Part shown: positions 26,300-35,597 of the stretch, piece after piece | How positions within the stretch are numbered: position 1 is the stretch's first letter | Layout: each line of letters opens with the position of its first letter | DNA from: Synechococcus sp. ATX 2A4 | GTDB taxonomy: Bacteria > Cyanobacteriota > Cyanobacteriia > PCC-6307 > Cyanobiaceae | DNA: 43,088 bases | Reading direction: 5' to 3' | NCBI RefSeq assembly: GCF_024346375.1 | Contig: NZ_JAGQCV010000018.1 | Span: forward strand, 1-43,088 | The notes under the pieces: model-generated | The model's input: only the letters and a program-made list of their open reading frames with translations | Told to the model about the DNA's origin: nothing | The model's database searches: none | Made by a program: the position numbers and the translations under genes

Positions 26300-26683
26300 T
26301 CAGGCCCAGGTGGCCGGATCGAGGAAGGCTTCCACCGCGGTGGCCGCCACCAGCACCCGTTCGTTGCTGGGATCGAGCGGTCCGGCCAGCAGTTCAGCGC
26401 TGGCGAGCTCGGCGCCGGGCGGCAGGGCGCTCTGGTCGGGGTCGTAGGCGGTGGGGTGGGTGACGCTGCTGGAGAAACCGCGAAAGATCAGCAATTCAAA
26501 AGGTTCCCAAGCATCAGCTTGAGCAGCAGCCGCTTCGCCTGGTGCATCAAGCCCATCAGGCTTCATCTCAGCAGCACCCTCAAGCTCCAGCGGCAGCCGC
26601 CCGCGCAGGCGCAGCACGCGGTCGGGGCGCTCGTGGCTGATGCGCTCGAGGCGCTGCAGCAGGGACGGCAGGCCGGGCCCCAT
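26300..26683 (-). CDS. Conserved hypothetical protein
   Basis: A 127-aa soluble protein, MGPGLPSLLQRLERISHERP then DRVLRLRGRLPLELEGAAEM, with the segment WEPFELLIFRGFSSSVTHPTAYDPDQSALP cut here only for reading. The middle (about 45-62) is Ala/Glu-rich and probably a loop. The conserved-looking core FELLIFRGFSSS occurs in cyanobacterial and plastid proteins of unknown function. Its ATG overlaps the stop of the upstream membrane protein gene by one base (TGATG). Confidence 0.7.
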   Translation of the reverse strand: MGPGLPSLLQRLERISHERPDRVLRLRGRLPLELEGAAEMKPDGLDAPGEAAAAQADAWEPFELLIFRGFSSSVTHPTAYDPDQSALPPGAELASAELLAGPLDPSNERVLVAATAVEAFLDPATWA

Positions 26684-27297
26684 CAGAAGCCGCCCGCCAC
26701 CCGGCCGAAGCGCGGCAGCCGCACCAGCAGCCACTGCAGCAGTCCCACCACGTAGAGGGCCAGCGCCAGGTAGCCGAAGAAGGCGGTGAGCCCCGGGGTG
26801 AGCTCCCCACCGAAGACGAAGCCGAACACCCGCACGGCCACCTGGTGCAACTGCCGGGGCGCCTCCAGCCACGCCTGGCACACCGGCCGGTTCACCCCGC
26901 CCGCCAGGCAGGTGAGCGCCGAAACGCTCAACACCGCCGCCGTGACGCCGTAGAAGGTGAGCGCCCAGCGCCAGGTCCGCACCGTGAGCGGCAGGGGGCG
27001 CCAGGGGGGCAGATCGTCGAGTTCCTCGTTGAGATCCACCCAGAACCACACCGCCACCACCACCAGCACCTCCGCCACCAACGCCAGCACGTAGCCGAGC
27101 GGGCGGGCATCGATCAGCAGCAGCACCGAGATGCCCAGCAGGCTGGCCACCTTCCAATAAATCGAGAGCAGACGCACCAGAGCGCCTTCCCGCCGCGCGA
27201 CGGCCCACACCAGCAGGACCAGCGGAAGCCCAACGGCGAAGACCACCGCCAGGCGGTAATCCAGCCACACCAGGGTGCGGTAGAGCAGATCTGGCAC
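26683..27297 (-). CDS. Membrane protein (DUF3177-like)
   Basis: The 204-aa protein has five to six hydrophobic segments (about 15-33, 40-62, 70-88, 113-130, 160-185). The loop LPPWRPLPLTVRTWRWALTF lies between the third and fourth. The pattern resembles the cyanobacterial DUF3177 family, from memory. Function unknown. It is translationally coupled to the 127-aa gene and diverges from the FIST gene 60 bases away. Confidence 0.75.
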   Translation of the reverse strand: MPDLLYRTLVWLDYRLAVVFAVGLPLVLLVWAVARREGALVRLLSIYWKVASLLGISVLLLIDARPLGYVLALVAEVLVVVAVWFWVDLNEELDDLPPWRPLPLTVRTWRWALTFYGVTAAVLSVSALTCLAGGVNRPVCQAWLEAPRQLHQVAVRVFGFVFGGELTPGLTAFFGYLALALYVVGLLQWLLVRLPRFGRVAGGF

Positions 27298-27356
27298 AGG
27301 GGCGGTACGGGAAGCGCCATTATCCGTAGTCGTGCTCCGGCAGTAAGGTCCAGTCC

Positions 27357-28652
27357 ATGGCTGCGCTTTCCCTGCCCTCCTGGCTCAAACGTGGCGAAGC
27401 ACCGGCCTCGTGCCAGACGGCCCTGTCCCGTCAGCCCTCCCTGGAAGCCGCGATCGAGGAGGTGGCGAAGGCGCTGGGCAACCGTGGCGCTAACGATCTG
27501 GCCCTGGTGTTCTGCTCCACCAGCTACGCCAGCGATCTCCCCCGCCTGCTGCCGCTGCTGCGCAGCCGGCTCAACGCGCGCCACTGGATCGGCTGCGCCG
27601 GCGGCGGGGTGATCGGCACCGAGGCCAGCGGCGAGGCGCGGGAACTGGAGCAGCAGCCGGCGTTGAGCGTCACCCTGCTGCGGCTGCCGGGGGCGGATCT
27701 GCAGCTGTTCGAGCTGGATCCCGCCTCCCTGCCCGATCTCGACGGCGACAACCTCGACTGGATCAACTGGGTGGGCGCCGACCCGGAGCGGGCCCGCTCC
27801 ATGCTCCTGTTCGTGGATCCCACCTGCCAGAAGATCAACGATCTGATCAGCGGCCTGGATTACGCCTACCCGGCGGCCGCGAAGGTGGGTGGCATCGCCG
27901 GCCACCACAGCGCCGATCACGGCTCACTGTTTTTTGATGGCCGCGTGCTCACCGGCGCGGTGGGCTGCCTGATCGGCGGTGCCTGGCGGCTGGATCCGGT
28001 GGTGGCCCAGGGCTGCCGACCGATCGGGCCGGTGTTTGAGATCGAGCAGGCGGAACGCAACGTGGTGCTGCAGCTCAGCTCGGGCGCGCAAACCAACAGC
28101 CCGGTCAACTGCCTGCAGGGGATCCTGCAATCGCTCACGCAGGCAGAACGGGAGCAGGTGCGCCATTCGCTGTTTCTGGGCGTGGCGCGCAGCAACTTCA
28201 GCCTGCCCGGCGAAAGCAGCCCGGCGGAGCCCACCGCCTTCCTGGTGCGCAACCTGCTGGGGGTCGACCCGCGCAACGGCGCCGTGGCGGTGGCGGAAAA
28301 ACTGCGGGTGGGCCAGCAGGTGCAGTTCCAGCTGCGCGATGCGGCCGCGTCTCGGCAGGAACTGCGCCAGCTCCTGCGCCGCCAGGCCCGCGCCGACGGC
28401 ACGCCGCTGGCGGCGCTGCTGTTCGCCTGCCTGGGCCGCGGCGAAGGCCTCTACGGCCAGCCTGATGGGGATGTGAGCGTGTGCCGCGAGCAATTTCCGC
28501 AGGTGCCGATCGCCGGCGCCTTCTGCAACGGCGAGATCGGCCCGGTGGCGGGCAGCACCCATCTGCACGGCTACACGGCCAGCTGGGGCTTCCTTGTGCC
28601 CAACCACGACGACGACGGCGTGCCCCCTGCGGCCGCCCGGGCCGGGACCTGA
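27357..28652 (+). CDS. FIST domain sensory protein
   Basis: The 431-aa protein has an N-terminal FIST domain (about 30-220: NDLALVFCSTSYASDLPRLL, IGCAGGGVIG, GGIAGHHSADHGSLFFDGRV) and a C-terminal FIST_C domain (about 225-410: ending GAFCNGEIGPVAGSTHLHGY). FIST domains are thought to sense small ligands such as amino acids. There is no attached output domain, so it may act through a partner. It heads a plus-strand run with trmB, ictB and a kinase gene. Confidence 0.9.
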   Translation: MAALSLPSWLKRGEAPASCQTALSRQPSLEAAIEEVAKALGNRGANDLALVFCSTSYASDLPRLLPLLRSRLNARHWIGCAGGGVIGTEASGEARELEQQPALSVTLLRLPGADLQLFELDPASLPDLDGDNLDWINWVGADPERARSMLLFVDPTCQKINDLISGLDYAYPAAAKVGGIAGHHSADHGSLFFDGRVLTGAVGCLIGGAWRLDPVVAQGCRPIGPVFEIEQAERNVVLQLSSGAQTNSPVNCLQGILQSLTQAEREQVRHSLFLGVARSNFSLPGESSPAEPTAFLVRNLLGVDPRNGAVAVAEKLRVGQQVQFQLRDAAASRQELRQLLRRQARADGTPLAALLFACLGRGEGLYGQPDGDVSVCREQFPQVPIAGAFCNGEIGPVAGSTHLHGYTASWGFLVPNHDDDGVPPAAARAGT

Positions 28653-28658
28653 GCCTTG

Positions 28659-29360
28659 GTGCGTCAGCACGTCAACCCGCTCAGCCGGGTGCATCAGCAG
28701 CCGCGGCCGTTGCCGCCACTGCTCGAGCTGTTCGCCCAGCCGCAGCTGCAGCTCCACCTCGACATCGGCAGCGCCCGGGGCCGCTTTCTGCTGGCGATGG
28801 CGCCGCAGCAGCCGGGCACCAACTTCCTCGGGGTGGAGATCCGCCGGGTGCTGGTGGAGGCCGCCGAGCAGGACCGCCGCCGCCTGCAGCTCGACAACCT
28901 GCGCTTTGTGTTCTGCAACGCCAATGTGAGCCTGCTGGATTGGCTGGCGCAGCTGCCGCCAGGCCGGCTGCGGCGGGTCACGCTGCAATTTCCCGATCCG
29001 TGGTTCAAACAACGGCACCAGAAGCGGCGGGTGCTGCAGCCGTCGCTGGTGGCGGCCCTGGCGGCGGCCCTGCCAGCGGGCGGCGAACTGCTGCTGCAGA
29101 GCGATGTGGAAGCGGTGATCGTGCCGATGGTGCAGGTCACCGAAGCGAGCGGCTGCTTCGAGCGGCCCGCCGACGACCCGCGGCCGTATCGCCCCACCAA
29201 CCCGCTGCCGGTGGCCACCGAGCGGGAGCAGCACGTGCTGGCGCTGGGGCTGCCGGTGTACCGGGTGTTGTATCGGCGCAACGGCGCGGCCACGCCTGCT
29301 CTGGAAGGGCTGGAGGAAGCCGCCTGCCGCACCCATAATCCGCCCACGCCCGGCGCCTGA
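28659..29360 (+). CDS. trmB: tRNA (guanine-N7-)-methyltransferase
   Basis: It methylates G46 of tRNA to m7G with S-adenosylmethionine. The 233-aa protein has LHLDIGSARGRFLLAMA near residue 33 (SAM-binding), FLGVEIRRVLVEAA near 57, and LQFPDPWFKQRHQKRRVLQP near 107, the family signature. GTG 28659 is taken as the start; a TTG precedes it directly. Only 3 codons separate it from the FIST stop, and it ends one base before the ictB ATG. Confidence 0.94.
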   Translation: MRQHVNPLSRVHQQPRPLPPLLELFAQPQLQLHLDIGSARGRFLLAMAPQQPGTNFLGVEIRRVLVEAAEQDRRRLQLDNLRFVFCNANVSLLDWLAQLPPGRLRRVTLQFPDPWFKQRHQKRRVLQPSLVAALAAALPAGGELLLQSDVEAVIVPMVQVTEASGCFERPADDPRPYRPTNPLPVATEREQHVLALGLPVYRVLYRRNGAATPALEGLEEAACRTHNPPTPGA

Positions 29361-30698
29361 ATGTCTTCCACCACCCCCAACGCCCTGGGCCCCGCCCGTG
29401 GCTCCGTTCCCTGGTTGCTGCGCTGGCAGGGCCTGCTGGCCGGCTGGGCGGCCGGGCCACTGGGCCGCCGGCTGCCGCTGCTGGCCGGCCTGGTGCTCTG
29501 CGCGCTGATGGCCGGGCTGCCGCTGGTGACCCGCGAGGGCCTGAGTCTGCTGATCACGGCGGCGGGGGTGCTGTGGCTGCTGTGGGCGCTGTGCACGCCG
29601 GCGGGGCGGATCGGCCCGATCAGTGGCTGGCTGCTGGTGATGCTGGGCCTGTCGGTGCTGGCCACGGGCTTTTCGCCGGTGCCGGCGGCGGCCGCTAATG
29701 GGCTGCTCAAGCTGCTCAGCTACCTCAGCGTTTATGCGCTGATGCGCCAATTGCTGGTCACGGCGCCGCCCTGGTGGGACCGGATCACGGCCTGCCTGCT
29801 GGGCAGCAGCCTGCTGGTGACCGTGATCGGCATCCGCCAGCTCTACGCCGATTCCTCCGCCCTGGCCCGCTGGTCGGATCCCAACTCGGTGGCGCGGGGA
29901 ACGGTGCGGATCTACAGCACGCTCGGCAACCCCAACCTGCTGGCCGGCTACCTGCTGCCGATCCTGCCGATCGCCGTGGTGGCGCTGCTCCGCTGGCAGC
30001 GGCTGAGCGCCCGGCTGTTCGCGCTCACCACCGCCGTGCTCGGCAGTGTGGCCGTGGTGCTCACCTACAGCCGTGGCGGCTGGCTGGGCCTGGTGGCCGC
30101 CTACGGGGTGCTGGCGGTGCTGCTGCTGCTGCGCTTCACCCGCCACTGGCCGGTGTTCTGGCGGCGGGTGTTTCCGCTGCTGCTGATGGGGCTGGCGGGG
30201 GTGGCGCTGGTGGTGGCGATCGCCCTGGTGGAGCCGCTGCGGGTGCGGGTGATGAGCCTCGCCGCCGGCCGGGAAGACAGCTCCAACAACTTCCGCATCA
30301 ACGTGTGGATGGCAGCGATCGAGATGATCAAAGACCGCCCCTGGCTGGGCATCGGGCCGGGCAACAGCGCCTTCAACCTGATCTATCCGCTGTATCAGCA
30401 ACCCAAGTTCAACGCGCTCAGCGCCTATTCGATTCCGCTGGAGCTGGCGGTGGAGGGGGGCATCCCCGGGCTGCTGGCCGGAATCGGGCTGCTGGTGGCC
30501 AGTGTGCGGCTGGGGCTGCGCCAGGTGCGCGCCAACGGCCGCCAGGCCCTGCCGGCCGTGGCCGCCGTGGCCGTGATCGCCGGCCTGGCCGTGCAGGGGA
30601 TCACCGACACGATCTTCTTCCGGCCGGAGGTGCAACTCACCGGTTGGTTCTGCCTGGCCACCCTGTCGGCACTGCCGGCTGCCGCTGCCGATGGCTGA
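29361..30698 (+). CDS. ictB: IctB-family membrane protein
   Basis: The 445-aa protein has about ten hydrophobic segments and a large loop with SDPNSVARGTVRIYSTLGNP near residue 172 and WLGIGPGNSAFNLIYPLYQQ near 331, both typical of IctB and the related O-antigen ligase (Wzy_C) family. IctB was named for inorganic carbon accumulation in Synechococcus; a direct transport role is disputed. It starts immediately after the trmB stop and overlaps the next gene by 8 bases. Confidence 0.9.
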   Translation: MSSTTPNALGPARGSVPWLLRWQGLLAGWAAGPLGRRLPLLAGLVLCALMAGLPLVTREGLSLLITAAGVLWLLWALCTPAGRIGPISGWLLVMLGLSVLATGFSPVPAAAANGLLKLLSYLSVYALMRQLLVTAPPWWDRITACLLGSSLLVTVIGIRQLYADSSALARWSDPNSVARGTVRIYSTLGNPNLLAGYLLPILPIAVVALLRWQRLSARLFALTTAVLGSVAVVLTYSRGGWLGLVAAYGVLAVLLLLRFTRHWPVFWRRVFPLLLMGLAGVALVVAIALVEPLRVRVMSLAAGREDSSNNFRINVWMAAIEMIKDRPWLGIGPGNSAFNLIYPLYQQPKFNALSAYSIPLELAVEGGIPGLLAGIGLLVASVRLGLRQVRANGRQALPAVAAVAVIAGLAVQGITDTIFFRPEVQLTGWFCLATLSALPAAAADG

Positions 30699-31728
30699 GG
30701 GCCGCAGCCACAGCGGCGCGCCGCCCGACCTGCTGGCCGGCTTCGATGCCGGCCAGACCCACACCACCTGCCGGCTGGCGGCGGTGCAGCCCGGTGGCGG
30801 CTGGCGGGTGCTGGCGGAGGGCCAGGGGCCGGGGGTGAGCCATCTGGAGGCCGCCGGCGGGGAGGAGCGTTTCAGCCACGCCCTGCGCGCCAGCCTGCAG
30901 GCGGCCCTGGGCGCGGCGGGGCTGGGCGCCACGGGGCCTGGCACAGGGGGGTCGGCCGCAACAACGCCACTGGCCGCCGCAGGAGTGGGCGCCAGCGGCA
31001 TTGAGCACGGCAGCGCGGTGCAGCAGCGGGGGCAGGAGCTGGCGGCAGCAGCGCTGCAGCTGCCCGCGGAACGCGTGCTGGTGACCGGGGATGAGCGCAC
31101 CGCCCTGCGGGGCGCCTTCGCTGGCGACGGGCCCGCCGGCGCCGGCATCGTGGTGATCAGCGGCACCGGCTGCATCGCGCTGGGCCGCGACGGCCGCGGC
31201 CGCGAGCACCGTTGCGGCGGCTGGGGCTGGCTGCTCGACCAGGGCGGTTCCGCCTGCGACCTGGGCCGCGACGCCCTGGCGCTGGCGCTGGAGATGGCCG
31301 ATGGCCGGCGGCCGGGCACCGGCCTGCGCCCCGCGCTGTGGCAGGCCCTCGCGGGGGAAAGCGGGGTGGTGACGGCCCAGCAGGTGAAGGCGATGGTGGT
31401 GGCGCCGGCGTTCGGCGCCGCCGGCTTCGCGCGGCTGGCCCCCTGCGTGGAGGCACTGGCGGCAGCAGGCGACGCGGACGCGCTGGCGGTGCTGCAGCGC
31501 TCCGCCGACGCCCTCGCTGGCCTGGTGCGGGGCGTGGCGGCAGCGCTGGCACTGGAGCAGCCGCGGGTGTGCGGCCAGGGCGGGGCCCTGGTCCACCTGC
31601 CCACCTTCGCCGCGGCCTACCGGCAGGCGCTGGCCGCCGGCCTGCCCGGCGCCGCCCTGGTGGAAGCCGCCGGTGATGCCTGCGACGGTGCGCTCAGCCT
31701 TGCCGCCGAGCAGCTGGCTGGTCTCTGA
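30691..31728 (+). CDS. N-acetylglucosamine kinase-like protein (BadF/BadG ATPase family)
   Basis: The 345-aa product of the ASKHA superfamily has the phosphate-1 loop LAGFDAGQTHTTCRL near residue 12, IVVISGTGCIALGRD near 152, and GGWGWLLDQGGSACDLGRDA near 173. These match N-acetylglucosamine kinases rather than the benzoyl-CoA reductase activators, which carry an Fe-S cluster. It may salvage amino sugars from peptidoglycan. It is convergent with glmM, with no gap, an intriguing pairing with amino-sugar metabolism. Confidence 0.82.
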   Translation: MAEGRSHSGAPPDLLAGFDAGQTHTTCRLAAVQPGGGWRVLAEGQGPGVSHLEAAGGEERFSHALRASLQAALGAAGLGATGPGTGGSAATTPLAAAGVGASGIEHGSAVQQRGQELAAAALQLPAERVLVTGDERTALRGAFAGDGPAGAGIVVISGTGCIALGRDGRGREHRCGGWGWLLDQGGSACDLGRDALALALEMADGRRPGTGLRPALWQALAGESGVVTAQQVKAMVVAPAFGAAGFARLAPCVEALAAAGDADALAVLQRSADALAGLVRGVAAALALEQPRVCGQGGALVHLPTFAAAYRQALAAGLPGAALVEAAGDACDGALSLAAEQLAGL

Positions 31729-33138
31729 TCACACCCCGTTGAGCTCGGCGGCCGCCAGGTCGGCCAGATGCGACGACCAGTGATCGACGGCGGCGGGTTC
31801 GGCCGCTTCCACCATCACCCGCAGCAGCGGTTCGGTGCCGCTGGCCCGCACCAGCACCCGGCCTTCGCCGCCCATGGCGGCCTCGGCCTGCGCCACCGCC
31901 TCGCGCAGGGGCAGGCAGTCGTGCCAGTGCTGCCGCCGTTGGCGGTCGGGCACGATCACGTTCACCAGGATCTGGGGATAGGGCGAGAAGCTGGTGTCCA
32001 TCCAGTCGGCCAGGGAGCCACCACCGGCGTGGATGCGGGTGGCCACCTGCAAGGCCGTGAGCAGGCCATCGCCGCTCATGCCGTGGTGGGCCGAGAGGAT
32101 GTGGCCCGATTGCTCACCGCCGAGGGCGGCGCCGCTGGCGGCCATGGCGGCATGCACGTGCTGATCGCCCACGGGGGTGCGATCGAGCACACCACCACGC
32201 GCCAGCCAGGCCCGCTCGAAGCCGAGGTTGGACATCACCGTGGCCACCAGGCGGCGGCCCGGCAGCTCACCGGACGCCAGCAACTCCCCGCCCCAGAGGT
32301 AGAGGATCTGGTCACCGTCCACCACCCGGCCGCGGCCGTCGACGGCGAGCATGCGGTCGGCGTCGCCATCAAACGCGAAGCCCATCGCCGCACCACGGGC
32401 CAGCACCGCCTGCCGCAACGGCTCGAGCTGGGTGCTGCCGCAGCCCACGTTGATGCGGCTGCCGTCGGGGGTGCCGTGCAGCACGGTGAGATCGGCGCCG
32501 AGGGCGCGGAACACCGCTTCGCCGCAGGCGGTGGCCGATCCCCAGCAGAGATCAAGCACGATCGGGCAGCCGTCCAGGCGGCGCCCCGCCACGCTGTCCA
32601 GCAGGGTGTCGGTGTAGGCGGCCAGCAGCTCGGGCCGCTGCCGCACCGCCCCGCAGGCGCCGGAGGCGGCGCTGGCACTGGCGGTGGCATTGGCGCTGGC
32701 GCGGCCATGCAGGCCCGCTTCGATCACCTCCTGCTGCTGCCGGTCGAGCTTGTCGCCGCTGGGGCCGAACAGCTTGATGCCGTTGTCGTGGGGGGGATTG
32801 TGGCTGGCCGACACCATCAGCCCGCCGGCGGCACCACAACGGCGGATCGCACCGGGCACGGCGGGGGTGGGGCAGAGCCCGAGGTCCCACACATCGCGGC
32901 CGGCCGCCGTGAGACCGGCGGTGAGCGCCGCCACCACCATCGGGCCGCTGCTGCGGGAATCCATGCCGATCAGCACCGGCCCCTCGGGCGGCAGCACCTG
33001 GCCGCACCAGTAGCCCACCTGCAGGGCGAGCAGGGGCGTGAGGTGGGTGCCGACGCGGCCGCGGATGCCGTCGGTGCCGAACCAGGCCCCACCGGCACTG
33101 AGGGGCGGGCCGATGGGCAGGGGGGCCGGCTCCGCCAT
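31729..33138 (-). CDS. glmM: Phosphoglucosamine mutase
   Basis: GlmM interconverts glucosamine 6-phosphate and 1-phosphate on the way to UDP-GlcNAc for peptidoglycan and lipopolysaccharide. The 469-aa protein has GAWFGTDGIRGRVGTHLTP near residue 18, the phosphoserine loop GGLMVSASHNPPHDNGIKLFG near 107 (shown by position for the rest), the metal loop FAFDGDADRMLAVD near 253, and the phosphate-binding RASGTEPLLRVM near 435. The ATG at 33138 gives MAEPAPLP; a GTG two codons upstream is also possible. Confidence 0.95.
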   Translation of the reverse strand: MAEPAPLPIGPPLSAGGAWFGTDGIRGRVGTHLTPLLALQVGYWCGQVLPPEGPVLIGMDSRSSGPMVVAALTAGLTAAGRDVWDLGLCPTPAVPGAIRRCGAAGGLMVSASHNPPHDNGIKLFGPSGDKLDRQQQEVIEAGLHGRASANATASASAASGACGAVRQRPELLAAYTDTLLDSVAGRRLDGCPIVLDLCWGSATACGEAVFRALGADLTVLHGTPDGSRINVGCGSTQLEPLRQAVLARGAAMGFAFDGDADRMLAVDGRGRVVDGDQILYLWGGELLASGELPGRRLVATVMSNLGFERAWLARGGVLDRTPVGDQHVHAAMAASGAALGGEQSGHILSAHHGMSGDGLLTALQVATRIHAGGGSLADWMDTSFSPYPQILVNVIVPDRQRRQHWHDCLPLREAVAQAEAAMGGEGRVLVRASGTEPLLRVMVEAAEPAAVDHWSSHLADLAAAELNGV

Positions 33139-33215
33139 GAACACGCAATCGCTGGGCGCAGATTAAGTGCCGGGCTTCAGGCGGGAGCTCCCGGCAGCGC
33201 AAGCGCCACCGAGAT

Positions 33216-33434
33216 CTACACGCTGCGGCGGGGCCACCACACCCAGCGCACCAGTTCGAGCACGGCCCAGAGCAGCAGGGCCCCCACCACCCAGCCGGGC
33301 AGCACCTGCAGGGGCCAGAAGGGGCGCAGGCAAAACACCCCTGCCGCCAGGGCGGTCACGGCCAGGGCGCGGCGGCGCTGGGACGCACCGGGCAGGGTCG
33401 TCAACCGGGGGGGCAAGGAGGGCCGCAGCGCCAT
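33216..33434 (-). CDS. Small membrane protein
   Basis: The 72-aa product (MALRPSLPPRLTTLPGASQR, RRALAVTALAAGVFCLRPFW...) has two hydrophobic segments (about 23-38 and 44-62) after a basic lead, and a basic C-terminus (WWPRRSV). No family recognised. The open frame extends upstream, but those residues belong to the region of the divergent transglycosylase start. It sits 77 bases upstream of glmM on the same strand. Confidence 0.55.
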   Translation of the reverse strand: MALRPSLPPRLTTLPGASQRRRALAVTALAAGVFCLRPFWPLQVLPGWVVGALLLWAVLELVRWVWWPRRSV

Positions 33435-33499
33435 GGGGATCGAAGACGTGGTTACAGAATGCCAAAACTTTGCCGGCGTCACCGCCACCCCTGCCGCCT

Positions 33500-35542
33500 G
33501 TGCCCAGTTCGCCAACGGCCGCCCCGCCCACGCAAGGCCCACGCCTACTGGCGCTCACCGTGCTGGGCAGCCTGGCGCTGCTGGTGCTGGCCCGCCAGGC
33601 GCTGAACGCGCGGCCCCTGCCCAGCCCCGCCACCAGCACCGCCGCGCTGGAACGCAGCCGGCGCTGGGAGATGGATCCAGAGCGGCGCCGCGAAGCCAGC
33701 CTGCTGCTCACGGCCCGGGCGGCGGCCACACCGGCCCGGCAACGGGAGCTGCTGCAGGGCCAGGGCTGGGGCCGCGACCCGCTCGCGGCGGTGGCGCTCA
33801 AGCTCGATGCCATGGCGGCCGGCAAGCTCGGCCAACCGCTGGTGGAAACCGCCCGCTGGCGCGAGCTGCTACGCCGCTTCCCGGCCGACCCCGCCAGCGC
33901 CGATGCGCTCTATGCACTGGGCCACAACGATCCCGCCCTGCGCGGGCAGCTGTGGCGCCGTTTCCCCGCCCACCCCGCCGCGCTCGCTGCTGCTGCTGAA
34001 GCGGGCCCGGGGGCGGCGCAACGCCGGGCGGGCGCCCTGCACCTGGCCCGCTGGGGGGCGCGCTGGCCGGGGGCTGAAGCGCTGCTGCGCCAGAGCTGCC
34101 AGCTGAAGACACCACCGCTCAGCGCCAGCGAACGGCGCGTGCTGGCGCGGGGGCTGGGGGAACTGGGCGACGGCGATGCCGCGGCGGCCTGCCTGGCGAG
34201 GGCAGCGTCTGATGCGGCCACGGAGCTGGTGATCGGCCGGGCGCTGCTGAAGGGCACGGCAGCCCAGGGTCAGGCGGGCGAGGCACGGCTGCTGGCCTTG
34301 GCTGGCCGCTGGCCGGCGGCACCGGAAGCGCTGGAGGCCTCCCGCCTGCTGAGCCAGGGCGACACACCGGAAGCGGTGGCCCAGCTGGCGAGGTTGCCGC
34401 TGGCGTTGCAGCAGAGCGCACCGGTGGCAGCCCGCCGTGCCGCCGCCGCCGACGGCTGGGGCTGGGAGCAGGTGTTACGCCGCTGGCCCACCGATCCGGC
34501 CAGCTGGGAGCTGCAGTGGGAGCTGGCGCGCGAGGCGTTGCTGGAGCGCCGCTGGACGACAGCGGCGGCGCTGCTGATGGCGTTGGAGCCGCAGCAACTG
34601 CCCAGCCCACTGGCGGCACGGCAACTGTTCTGGCTGGGCTACGCGCAGCAGGAGCTGGGCGAGAACGAGGCGGCGCGCCGCTCCTGGAGCCAGCTGCTGG
34701 CGCGCAACCCCTGGGGCTACTACGGCTGGCGAACGCGGGTGCGGCTGGGCCTGGAGGCACCGCTCGCCCTGCGCAACGACGGCACCAGCAGCGGCCTGGC
34801 CGCCACCCCCTGGCAGCCGCTGAGCAGCGGCAACAGCAACCTGAACCGCCTGTGGCGGCTGGACCAGCCGCTGGAGGCCTGGGAGCGCTGGCGCACCGCG
34901 CGCCGCAACCAGCCGCCCCAGCGGCCGGCGGAGCTGATCGTGGAGGGCCGCCTGCGCCAGGGCGTGGGCGACGACTGGACGAGCCTGGGGCAACTGGAGC
35001 TGGCCAGCCTGCGTTGGGTGGGCGCCAGCTGCCGCGCCAGCCTGCCGCTGGAGCAGGCGCTGCATCCGCTGCGCTTCGGCGCGATCTTCGGGGCGGCAGC
35101 CACGGCGGAAGGGCTGAACCCCGCCTTGCTGCTGGGGGTGGCGAAGCAGGAATCGCGCTTCACGCCGGGGGTGCGTTCACCAGCCGGCGCCGTGGGGCTG
35201 CTGCAGCTGTTGCCGAGCACGGCGGCGGAGCTGGCCGGGGCGCCGGTGTCCGACGAACAGCTGCGCCAACCGGAGGTGAATGCCCCGCTGGGGGCCCGCT
35301 ACCTGAACCAGCGGCTGCGCCAGTGGAGCGGCAATCCCTTCCTGACGGCCGCCAGCTACAACGCCGGCCAGGGCTCCGTGGGCGCCTGGCTGGAAGCGCC
35401 CGCCGACCCCAGCCTTTCGCTCAGCCGCGAGCCGGAACTGTGGGTGGAGGCGATCCCGTTCCCCGAAACCCGCCTCTACGTGAAAAAGGTGCTGGGAAAT
35501 GTATGGAGCTACGAGGCGCTGCGGCAAACGCCAGGCTGCTGA
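33500..35542 (+). CDS. slt: Soluble lytic murein transglycosylase
   Basis: The 680-aa product has an N-terminal membrane anchor or signal (LLALTVLGSLALLVLA), a long alpha-helical solenoid rich in Ala/Leu/Arg (about 60-490), and a C-terminal SLT domain. In that domain the catalytic Glu is in LLGVAKQESRFTPGVRSPAG near residue 550, followed by AVGLLQLLPSTA and TAASYNAGQGSVGAWL. It cleaves peptidoglycan to 1,6-anhydromuropeptides. The GTG at 33500 is inferred because it precedes the membrane segment; upstream in-frame residues are Arg/Pro/Gly-rich and unlikely to be translated. Confidence 0.9.
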   Translation: MPSSPTAAPPTQGPRLLALTVLGSLALLVLARQALNARPLPSPATSTAALERSRRWEMDPERRREASLLLTARAAATPARQRELLQGQGWGRDPLAAVALKLDAMAAGKLGQPLVETARWRELLRRFPADPASADALYALGHNDPALRGQLWRRFPAHPAALAAAAEAGPGAAQRRAGALHLARWGARWPGAEALLRQSCQLKTPPLSASERRVLARGLGELGDGDAAAACLARAASDAATELVIGRALLKGTAAQGQAGEARLLALAGRWPAAPEALEASRLLSQGDTPEAVAQLARLPLALQQSAPVAARRAAAADGWGWEQVLRRWPTDPASWELQWELAREALLERRWTTAAALLMALEPQQLPSPLAARQLFWLGYAQQELGENEAARRSWSQLLARNPWGYYGWRTRVRLGLEAPLALRNDGTSSGLAATPWQPLSSGNSNLNRLWRLDQPLEAWERWRTARRNQPPQRPAELIVEGRLRQGVGDDWTSLGQLELASLRWVGASCRASLPLEQALHPLRFGAIFGAAATAEGLNPALLLGVAKQESRFTPGVRSPAGAVGLLQLLPSTAAELAGAPVSDEQLRQPEVNAPLGARYLNQRLRQWSGNPFLTAASYNAGQGSVGAWLEAPADPSLSLSREPELWVEAIPFPETRLYVKKVLGNVWSYEALRQTPGC

Positions 35543-35597
35543 ACGCCCGCCGCAAGCCTGCGGCCTGCTTCAGCGGCACCCCTGCAGCTGGCGCCCC

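Noticed and set aside
27924-31604. Very long minus-strand open frame (over 1200 codons)
   Set aside because: It lies opposite four well-identified plus-strand genes (FIST, trmB, ictB, kinase) and is Gln/Arg/Pro/His-rich, the result of high third-position GC.
31768-33999. Long plus-strand open frame opposite glmM
   Set aside because: It is the antisense of glmM, with a His/Gly/Ala-rich composition.
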